A DNA stretch of 64,000 bases. Origin: Adenophora triphylla var. japonica (Eukaryota; Streptophyta; Magnoliopsida; Asterales; Campanulaceae). Within the stretch, counting starts at the first letter, position 1; the number at the start of each line of letters is the position of its first letter. Where the stretch lies: the NCBI GenBank assembly GCA_022495995.1, contig JAFEMH010001367.1:186001-250000 (forward strand). The letters run 5' to 3'. The notes under the pieces are model-generated. The model had not been told where the DNA came from. It saw only the letters and a program-made list of their open reading frames with translations, and searched no databases. Below, in pieces: positions 55,388 to 64,000 of this stretch. The translations under genes and the position numbers were made by a program.

Positions 55388-56069
55388 GTATAATTTCACC
55401 AAAAAGGAGCTTAACGTGAGACAGAGGTGATGGCTTGAGTTGCTTAAGGATTTTGATTGTTCAATGTGTACCACCCAGGGAAAGCCAACAAGGTGGTTGA
55501 AGCCTTGAGTAGGAAGAATCGAGGAACCTTAGCGACATTGATTTCTAAGGAGGTAAGTGCATGGAATAGCATTGAGGTTTCAAGCTTAGAAGTGCGAATT
55601 AAAGGGTAGTTGACTCTGCTGAGGGTTCAAGCCGACACTTTTGAACAGAATTAAGGAAGCCCAAGAAATTGACGAAGAGGCAGTAAAGATGCAAGAGAGT
55701 ATATCCAAGGGAAAGTTAAGTCCACGATATGTGGGACCGTTCGAGATCCTTGACAAGATTGGGAAAGTGGCCTATAGATTGGTACTACCACCAGTATTAG
55801 CTGGAGTGCATAATGTGTTCCATGTCTCCATGCTAAGGAAGTATATTCACGATCCAAGTCACGTGATCGAGTACAAACAGCTAAGAGTCCGTGATGATTT
55901 GACTTATGATGAAAGGCCGATCAAGATCGTCGACAGAAAAGACGAGAATGTGAGGAAGCGGTTGGTTCCTTATGTGAAAGTACAGTGGAGCAACCATACC
56001 GAAAGGGAAACAACTTGGGAACTAGAAAGCGAGATGCGTGAATTCTACCCCGACCTGTTTTCAAGCTAA
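55388..56069 (+). pseudogene. Tekay-type chromovirus pol remnant with chromodomain
   Basis: Scrambled end of a Gypsy chromovirus polyprotein. RNase H end: FTKKELNVRQR, a stop, WLELLKDFDC, then in another frame YHPGKANKVVEALSRKNRGT (55388-55530). After stops, the frame 55641-56069 runs RIKEAQEIDEEAVKMQESIS directly into KLSPRYVGPFEILDKIGKVA and NVFHVSMLRKYIHDPSHVIE, so the integrase core has been deleted, and ends with a chromodomain (VKVQWSNHTERETTWELESE). A purine tract (TTTTAAGGGGG) and an LTR follow. Chromodomains of this group are thought to guide insertion to heterochromatin. Confidence 0.88.
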
Positions 56070-56113
56070 GGTACGTTAAGTTTGGGGACAAACTTCTTTT
56101 AAGGGGGTAAGAA

Positions 56114-57748
56114 TGTAAGAACCCAAAAAAATTTTAGACCTTTAATTTAATTATTTTATTAAAAAAATTAATTAATGTAATTATAAGTATAAATTAACTT
56201 TTAATAAGTGGGCAATTAAAAGTTAATTGAATGGGTTAGATGAGTTAAATCAAGTTGGGCTAGGTAATTGGGCTTGTGCAGAAAAAGGGCCCAAGGAGGT
56301 TAATACCCAAATATAAATACCAAAACCCTTCCTAAAATTTTCATAACTCTCATTATTTACCAAAGAGAAAAGTAAAAAAAAAATTAAAAACCCTAATACC
56401 CTAGGCGGCGGCCGAAATGAAGGAGGAGGGAAACAGCCAAGTTTTTGATCTTTTTGGTCAATCTTTCTTAACCACAATCAAGGTAATGTAAAACCCTAAA
56501 TTCTAGTTTTCGTTTCATTCAATTCGGAGTAATATTGAATTAGTTATGAATTTTTGAAGATTTAAAATTTTGTTGTTCTTGGATGATCATTCTTAGGGTT
56601 TTAAATGTTCAATCTTGGGGTTAATTGATAACTTGAGGATTAGAATGATGGGGAATTGAATGTTATAACAATAAAATCATAACCCAAAATTCTTCTTGAA
56701 TTTAGAATAAAAAGAATCTAGATTTAAACAATTAATGGGTTAAAGAATTGTTTGATTAAGGAGTAAATGAATTAAATTATTGGATTAATGTTAAAAAGTA
56801 AAAAGAAAATCAAATCAATGAATTTAGAACATGTTAAGTTTCCAACTGAAAAGGGGCTAAATTGAATAGTTATAAGCTGAAATCATTAGAATTCTAACTG
56901 TACAGTCAGGAATTAGATGGAAAACTTAATTGAAGGACTAAACTGTAAAGTTTAAAACTACAGAAGGACCAAACTGTAATTAATTGGAAGTTGAGGGACT
57001 ATTTTGTAATTAATTGAAAGTCAAGGGATTAATTCGTAATTATTTAAAAGTTGAGGGACTATTTTGAAAATATTTAAAAGTTGAGGAACTGTTTTGCAAA
57101 TATCCATAAATTGAGGGACTGTTTTGCAAATACCTAAAAGATGGAGGACCTTTTAGTAATTAGCCAAAAGTAGAAGGGCTTAATTAGAAATTCTAAAGAG
57201 GAAAGTCTACTTTAGAGTTAAGATTTATGAAAAAGATAGAAAAGAGAACAACTCTAAATAAAATCAACATATAATTAAGGAATTACAAATTCAAGAATAA
57301 TGAAATTTCCAAATATGAAAATTTTCCGAAAATAGAAACTTTCCAAACCTAGAAGATTACTAAATAAAGAAAGGAAAGAAGTTAAATTATAATGCATGAG
57401 ATTTAACTAAGTAGAGATAGTTAAAGTCAAATGCGAGATACTAAGTTACTCTTTCATGGTTGTAGATACGCACGGCAAGAGCTGCACAAGAAGTTAGACC
57501 AAGGTAAGGGATTAAGCTCCTTAGCATTTGATTGTGTCATATCCTTTATGTTAGGATTCTAAAAGTTTCATAAAGTATATGCTACCAAGTGGCCGGTAGT
57601 GATTTGTATTCCCTCGTTATGAACGTTCTTGGAATATGTTACCATTGATGCGTTTTTGTTCAATGTGTATCTATGTGAATTGAAATTGACGTATGTGTTC
57701 TTGTACCATGAACACTATGAATATATGATGTTAAATTGTTCAATTGTT
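56114..57748 (+). repeat. Tekay-type 3' LTR, right end replaced by duplicated block
   Basis: Starts TGTAAGAACCCAAAAAAATT after the purine tract. The sequence stops at 57748, where copy B of the duplicated block starts inside PIF-like element 1. A second copy of the LTR starts at 63585. Contains tandem repeats at 56940-57190. Confidence 0.8.
56940..57190. repeat. Tandem repeats in the Tekay-type LTR
   Basis: Seven or so imperfect units of about 35 bp with the phrase aaaagttgagggactatttt. Confidence 0.8.
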
Positions 57749-58848
57749 AAGGAGGTAAGGCGTAAAATGTTTTACGGAGAAAGGGTGTAAAATGTTTTCG
57801 GGTGTTTGGTAAGAAAAATATTTTTCGAAAGGACGTAAAATGTTTTATTAAAAAAAAAAATTTTTTTAATCATTTTTGTAACCACCCCACCCACCCCCCG
57901 CCTACCCCACCCCACCACCCACCCACCACCCAAAAAAATTTTTTTTTTTGTAACCGCCCCACCCACCCCCTGCCTACCCCACCCCCCACCCTCCCCAAAA
58001 AAATTTTTTTGTAACAGCCCGCCCACCCTTGCCTACTAAATTTTTTTTTTTTTATTTCGGAAGGACGTAGAATAAAAAAAATTTTGGGGGGTGGGGGATG
58101 GGGTAGGCAGAGGGTGGGTTGGGCGGTTACAAAAAAAATAAAAAATAAAATTTTTTTTTGGGGAAAGTGGGTGGTACCAAAAAAATTAAAATTTTTTTGG
58201 GGAAGGGGGAAAGCGAGGAGTGGGTGGGGCGGTTACAAAAAAAATTAAAAAAAAAATTTTTTTTTGGGGGGGGGGGGGGGGGGGTAGGCAGGGGGTGGGT
58301 GGGGCTGTTATCAAAAAAAAAAATTTTTTTGGGGGGGGGGGGGGGGTTGGGGTGGGGTAGGTAGGGGGTGGGTGGGGCGGTTACAAAAAATAAATAAAAA
58401 ATTTGGGGGGGGGGGTGGGTGGGGGGCAGTTAAATTTTTTTTTTTAATTATGTTGTACCGGGCGTAATATGAGTTGTACATTAAGGCCACCATTTTCCTT
58501 AAAATGTTTTACTTAGCACAAGGTCAGTAAGTCGTTTTACTTAGGAAGGACGTAAAATGTTTTTCGGAAAACGTTTTCTCCATTTTCCGAAAAACAACCA
58601 AACAGCAGAAAACGAGTTATTTTCCGGAAAACATTTTCCGGGGGCTAACCAAACGGCGTAAAACGAGTTATTTTTCGGAAAACGTTTTCCGAAAAATGTT
58701 TTACGGCGAAACAAACGGAGCCTAAATTAGAGACGAAATCTAAATTCGTCTCTAATTTTTGGGTCTGTCTCTAATCTGTCGCCTAATTAGCTACAGACTT
58801 CGTCCATCTCTAATTTTCCGTCTCTATTTTCAATTTTCCTTATAGCGT
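57749..58848. mobile_element. PIF-like element 1 and CACTA-3 right end (copy B, left-truncated)
   Basis: Matches copy A from 48525 on; the PIF-like part ends at 58722 (GGAGCC, then TAA) and the CACTA terminus (CCTTATAGCG, one base changed) at about 58848. The left terminal repeat of the PIF-like element is missing. Confidence 0.82.
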
Positions 58849-58861
58849 GTACGATCTACGT

Positions 58862-59051
58862 TAGGGCTGAACAAAAAAACCGATGGACCGGACCGGACCG
58901 ATAGAACCGGACCAGACCAATGAAAACCGGACCAATCCAATAGAATTGGTTTGGTTCTGGTCCCAAATTTATATGGAACCGATTATTTGGATTGGTCCTG
59001 ATTTTTGAAAAAAATATATATGGTCCTGAACCGAACTCGGACCGGACCGAT

Positions 59052-59109
<58 letters not shown>

Positions 59110-59589
59110 TAATTTCAAATTCCTAATTTCCAAGAAAAATAAAATAATTTTGCTGTGACCTTATCCATCCAGCGACATTACAAGTTTACAAAAACCCTAA
59201 CCCTATCAGTTTTTGGTTTTCAACTTTGTTTATGTAATGTAATCGTCTTATATTTTTTATTTAAACTTTGTTCCTCTATTTCAGTTAATTTGCTTATGTC
59301 TGAATATTTTTATTTGAACTTTGTTTATGTAATCGTCATATATTTTGGTTTCATGAAAAAAATAGTTGTTGCATGTTTTATATTTAGAAAAAATATATAG
59401 TAGTGTAACTTGTGAAACCGATGGAACCGGACATGAACCGAACCATTGGAATCAGACCAATTTGACTGGTCCTGTAATGTAATGGTCTGATCCTGGTCCT
59501 GAATTTAGGCAGAATCGAACAATTGATCCGATCCTATTTTTTTGAAATTTTGATAAAATTCGAATCAATCCGTACCGTGAACACCCCTA
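58862..59589. mobile_element. hAT-like element (copy B), TSD ATCTACGT
   Basis: 728 bp, TAGGGCTGAACA...ACACCCCTA, flanked by ATCTACGT (58854-58861 and 59590-59597). Contains only an (AT)n tract (59056-59106) where copy A has the Pack-MULE and MITE. Confidence 0.78.
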
Positions 59590-59597
59590 ATCTACGT

Positions 59598-59976
59598 GTC
59601 AAAATTGAAATAAGAATAAAATTGTAGACTAATGCTAATATTCTTTTTCCCAACCCTGGGGATGTTATTATTAGTTTAAATTATTTATAAATCACCTACA
59701 CTAATTAACTGTTGTAACCCTAACATTCAACTTGCTATTAATTATTTGACTCATGTCCAAGCAATCAAGCATAAATCTGGAACTCGCTCTTTCAATCAAT
59801 CGCATGTTCTCTTTCCCATATTTCTATGTAAAATTATCTTTATCAAACTGCTAGTCTAATAATAATCGTCGCATTTTTTCACTTGTTCATTCCAGAATAA
59901 ATATTATATACAAATAAAATAATTCATATTCAATTTATATTAGTACAAATAATATACAAAATTATAAACAAAGAAA
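59598..59976. other. Non-coding duplicated flank (copy B)
   Basis: Matches copy A 53179-54292 minus the PIF-like element 2. No gene. Confidence 0.7.
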
Positions 59977-60816
59977 ATTGTTATTTATCCCCGCAACATT
60001 ACTGAATACCCTCGCAATACTAAATCTACCCAATATTCAACACTAGTCACACCACCCCTCTCCCTATTTTACCCCTTTCTTCTTCAGCCCACCCCAAACC
60101 CCCCCCCCACCCACCGCCCCACCGCCATTCTTCCCCTTCTTCCCAACTTACCATTACAACCACTATCAACCTACAACCACCACCACAAGACACCACAACC
60201 ACTCACAGCCTACCCAGCAAATTAACTCTATCATTTATCAACAATACAACAATCGAGATAAAGAACAAACTCCTAACTTGAAGATAAACAAACTATAAAC
60301 TAATTTAAACTCCACAAATCGATTATGACAAAATTCAATTTGACTTACCATAAACTAATTCCAACTCCACAAATAGATTATGAACAAAATTCAAATATGT
60401 GCAGATTCAAGGAAAATCCAGATTAATTCTCTCTATTTTCAACTTCTCTCTCAATTAATTCGAATAAACCCTAATTCAAGGAAAGCATAGATTTTTCGAA
60501 ATCCAGATTCGAAGAAACCTAGATTGGAAATCCAATTCGAAAAAAACCCAAATCTGATGCAATGATGCGGAGGAAGAGAAGGAACAGTGAGATCTATGAG
60601 ATTCATTGGGTGAACTCAATTGCCGTCCGGCGCTATTGACGATGGTGGTGGCTCACGCTTTTGTGTTTGAAGATATTTTGTGTTTGAAGATAATAGGGCG
60701 GAAGAGGAAGGGCCATTGACGACAAGAGAATGGTTGTGGGTGGTGAAAAAAGAGGAACACGAGGAGGGTAGGGGGTTGGATGGGCCTGAGAAGAAAAGAG
60801 TAAAATAGGGAGAAGG

Positions 60817-63087
60817 TATTAAGGATATTAAGGAATCTCCTCCTAAAGTTTTTTAAAGTTATTTGTTTGATTTTCTCTATATTATTCCTTGTCAATATTC
60901 TCATGTATTTAGATTAGGCAACTAAATATTTGCATTGTGATTAGAATAAGGAAACTCCTTCTCCTTATTAGAATAGGATGATTAGAATAAGGAAACTCCT
61001 TCTCCTTATTAGAATAGGATGATTAGAATAAGGAAACTCCTTCTCCTTATTAGAATAGGACTCTCTCTTGTATATATATTAAGAGTTTGTGAATAAACAA
61101 CCTAAGGATTTTCTAGTTCTCATATGGTATCAGAGCTTCAAAGATCCATAGCCTAAACCCCTTAAAAAACCCAGCAGCTCCGTCCCCCCTCCTACCCGCA
61201 CCATCACCACCCGGCTGTCCCATGGTATCACCAAACCGAATCCCAAATATGCCAACCTATCCCTACTCCCCTCACCCACAAGCCTTCCCACCACCACCAA
61301 ACAAGCTCTATCTATCCCACAATGGCGTAACGCCATGATTGAGGAATTTCAGGCTCTCACTCGAAATAAAACCTGGAATTTAGTTCCCCCTGCCACAGCC
61401 CACAACATTGTCGGGTGCAAATGGGTCTTTCGCATCAAGTACAACCCTGACAACACAATTCAGAAATACAAGGCTCGGCTTGTAGCCAAGGGCTTTCACC
61501 AACAACCCGGTGTTGATTACACTGAAACCTTCAGTCCTGTTGTCAAACCCGCTACAGTCAGGCTCCTTCTCTCACTTGCCACAACCAACCACTGGCCTCT
61601 TCGCCAGCTTGATGTCAACAACGCCTTTCTACAAGGTTCACTCTCCGAATCTGTGTTTATGACACAACCCCCCGGCTTTGAGGACTCCACAAACCCCTCT
61701 CATGTATGCCATCTCTCCAAAGCCATTTATGGTCTCAAGCAAGTTCCTCGTGCTTGGTTCCAAGAACTCAAAACCTTCCTCACCACATATGGCTTTCACC
61801 CCTCCTTAGCCGATCCCTTCCTATTTATACTCAATAAAACACCAACCCCTATCTTTCTTTTGGTTTATGTTGATGACATCATTGTCACCGGGCCGTCACC
61901 CTCGCTCCTTCAGTCATTCATCACTAGCTTGTCCAATCATTTCTCGCTCGAGGATTTCGGTCCTCTATCATATTTTCTGGGCATTGAGGTTGTCCCCAAC
62001 AAAAATGGTATCCTCCTCTCCCAAATAAAATACATCTATGATCTTCTCACCCGTCACAACATGATTGACTGTAAACCGCACCCCTATGGTCACATCACCA
62101 CCCCTTGTGAGATCCACTACCACTCTCGCTGTTGAACCCACTTCCTATCGTGCTATTGTTGGTGGTCTTCAATACTTGTCCTTTACTCGCCCTGACATTG
62201 CCTTCTCCGTGAACAAGCTTGTACAGTTCATGCAGAATCCCCAATCATCTCACTGGGTTGCTCTCAAGCGGCTCCTCCGCTACCTCCATGGCACTATGCA
62301 CTTGGGTCTCCAGATTTATTCTACGTCTCCCCCCTCTCTTCATGCCTTTTGTGATGCAGATTGAGCTGGTGACAAAGATGGCTTTGTATCCACCTCTGGT
62401 TTCTTTGTTTACCTCGGCCGTAATCCGGTTACTTGGTCCTCCCGCAAGCAACGTGCTCTTGCCCGCTCCACCACTGAGGCCGAGTTTCGTGCCATTGCTG
62501 ACACCGCTGTTGAGATTACTTGGGTTCGGAACCTGCTTATTGAGCTTGGTATTTCTCTTATTTCTCCGCCGGTTATATACTGTGACAACCTTGGTGCCAC
62601 AACTTATTCCGCAAACCCGGTTTTTCACTCTCGGATGAAACATGTGGCTCTCTCGTTTCATTTTGTCCGTGAACAGATTCAGTCTGGCTCTCTCCGTGTG
62701 CAGCACATTTCTGGTAATGACCAACTTGCTGATGTTCTGACAAAACCATTATTTCGTCTACGCTTCGATCAACTCATTTCCAAGATTGGTCTTCTCCAAG
62801 GATCGTCCATCTTGCGGGGGCGTATTAAGGATATTAAGGAATCTCCTCCTAAAGTTTTCTAAAGTTATTTGTTTGACTTTCTCTATATTATTTCTTGTCA
62901 TATCCTCATGTATTTAGATTAGGCAACTAAATATTTGCATTGTGATTAGAATAAGGAAATTTCTTCTCCTTATTAGAATAGGAGGATTAGAATACGAAAA
63001 CTCTTCTCCTTATTAGAATAGGACTCTCTCTTGTATATATATTAAGAGTTTGTGAATAAACAACCTAAGAATTTTCTAATTCTCACA
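60817..63087 (+). mobile_element. Copia-3, internally deleted, TSD GAAGG
   Basis: LTRs 60817-61124 (308 bp) and 62823-63087 (265 bp) flanked by GAAGG (60812-60816, 63088-63092). The ends are TATTAAGG...TCTCACA, so the usual leading TG is TA. Primer site TGGTATCAGAGC (tRNA-iMet) at 61125-61136; purine tract GCGGGGGCG before the 3' LTR. The internal part is only 1.7 kb: gag, protease and integrase are missing. Confidence 0.93.
61335..62862 (+). pseudogene. Copia-3 reverse transcriptase and RNase H
   Basis: RT from 61335: [73 protein letters not shown], the catalytic FLLVYVDDIIVTGPS box and FSLEDFGPLSYFLGIEVV. A frameshift near 62090 moves on to RAIVGGLQYLSFTRPDIAFS (62065-62364). In the RNase H, DAD is followed by TGA (62362-62364) where Trp is expected; beyond it VTWSSRKQRALARSTTEAEF, YCDNLGATTYSANPVFHSRM and DVLTKPLFRLRFDQL end at 62862 with ISKIGLLQGSSILRG. 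The C-terminus closely resembles that of Copia-1, so the two are related families. Confidence 0.92.
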
Positions 63088-63197
63088 GAAGGTAGTGTGA
63101 CTAACGTTGAATATTGGGTAAATTTAGTATTACGGGAATTCAGTAATGTTGAATTTAGTATTGCGGAATTCAGTAATGTTGCGGATTAAATAACAAT

Positions 63198-63584
63198 CCT
63201 CGTAAACAAATAAAACATCATTATTATTACATACGGCAAATCAAAGAGGATTATCTATTAGTATACACACTGGGGAATGAAGATCGAAGAATTCCTATAC
63301 CATTTTTATTGGCATAGCCATATGACTTGATAAGTCAAAGCCATTTATGTTGGGGGTTGACACTTGACAATTTCTGATAGATTCGTATGTCAGCTAGCAA
63401 ATTAATTAAAGAAGTTATTTAACTGTTTTTATTTAATATCATTATCTTTAATTTTATAAAATTGGTCAATTTAAAAGTAATTTTGTTTCCGTAGCTCATC
63501 AAAGATTCCATTCGAATTATAAATAATTAAATCTTGTTCAAATACTGATAGAGAATAGAAAACCAAATTCTTTTATAAATATAT
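63198..63584. other. Gene-free stretch
   Basis: Nothing recognised between the MULE-2 end and the LTR at 63585. Confidence 0.6.
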
Positions 63585-64000
63585 TGTAAGAAACCAAAAA
63601 AAATTTAGACCTTTAATTTAATAATTTTATTAAAAAAATTAATTAATGAAATTATAAGTATAAATTAACTTTTAATAAGTGGGCTATTAAAAATTAATTG
63701 AATGGGTTAGATGAGTTAAATCAAGTTGGGCTAGATAATTGGGCTTGTGCAGAAAAAGGGCCCAAGAAGGTTAATACCCAAATATAAATACCAAAACCCT
63801 TCCTAAAATTTTCATAACTCTCATTATTTACCAAAGAGAAAAGAAAAAAAAAATTTAAAAACCCTAATACCCTAGGCGGCGGCCGAACTGAAGGAGGAGG
63901 GAAACAGCAGAGATTTTGATCTTTTTGGTCAATCTTTCTTAACCACAATCAAAGTAATGTAAAACCCTAAATTCTAATTTTCGTTTCATTCAATTCGAAG
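63585..64000 (+). repeat. Second Tekay-type LTR, runs off the window
   Basis: Starts TGTAAGAAACCAAAAAAAAT and matches 56114-56540 nearly base for base. Whether it is the 5' LTR of another element or the far half of a split LTR cannot be decided from this window. Confidence 0.85.

Larger units (their letters stand above)
59977..63197. mobile_element. MULE-2 (copy B), split by Copia-3
   Basis: The left arm (from 59977, ATTGTTATTTATCCCCGCAA, about 130 bp) is mirrored by a right arm in two pieces: 60766-60816 and 63088-63197 (gtaatgttgcggattaaata, acaat). Copia-3 interrupts the right arm. Without Copia-3 the element is about 950 bp. No gene recognised and no TSD detected, so the class is tentative. 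Confidence 0.65.

Noticed and set aside
55651..55857. Minus-strand frame opposite the Tekay-type integrase end
   Set aside because: Shadow of the chromovirus pol frame on the plus strand.

Overview
This is nuclear DNA from a flowering plant, probably a eudicot. The evidence is spliced genes with GT-AG introns, an LBD transcription factor, Ty1/Copia and Ty3/Gypsy retrotransposons with plant-type primer sites, and CACTA, MULE, hAT, PIF/Harbinger, Stowaway-like, Helitron and TRIM elements. I could not fix the species. I recognise one ordinary, apparently intact host gene: an LBD15-like LOB-domain factor (9128-10188, two exons). Nearly everything else is layered transposon, much of it datable by target-site duplications (TSDs).

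Layout. 1-2809: right end of a CACTA element (CACTA-1) with an exon of an FdC2-like ferredoxin; it cuts an unknown ORF (2810-3259). 3600-6590: an LTR-like promoter region and a Gypsy pol remnant. 6600-15360: the LBD gene among MITEs, a Helitron, and a TRIM that has taken up a Mutator-type hairpin element. 15382-35400: a reverse-oriented Copia element (Copia-1) swollen to 20 kb by a solo LTR, a full Copia (Copia-2, 19150-27190), and a CACTA (CACTA-2, 29301-34879). CACTA-2 carries exons of an SCD2-like gene and of 2-oxoglutarate dehydrogenase whose splice phases agree. 36172-48045: an almost complete Tat-type Gypsy element with an antisense three-exon gene. 48051-64000: a duplicated block (copy A about 48525-55314, copy B about 57749-60990) of CACTA end, PIF-like element, hAT-like element, MULE and Copia LTR, plus Tekay-like LTRs. 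Copy A later received a Pack-MULE carrying ATG8 exons and a PIF-like element whose empty site survives in copy B.

The retroelement genes encode gag, protease, integrase, reverse transcriptase and RNase H, but all are broken by stops, frameshifts or deletions, so no autonomous element is evident. The most unusual signals are: (1) repeated GC-rich motifs upstream of the TATA box in LTRs, whose core differs between related LTR families, one core being shared with an unrelated Mutator-type MITE; (2) the phase-compatible SCD2/OGDH exon chain inside CACTA-2; (3) the antisense spliced gene of the Tat element; (4) the ATG8-carrying MULE full of 44-bp-type repeats; (5) the A/B duplication, which orders insertions in time.

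Coordinates of element ends were read by eye from terminal repeats and TSDs. Family names rest on recognised motifs, not on database searches.
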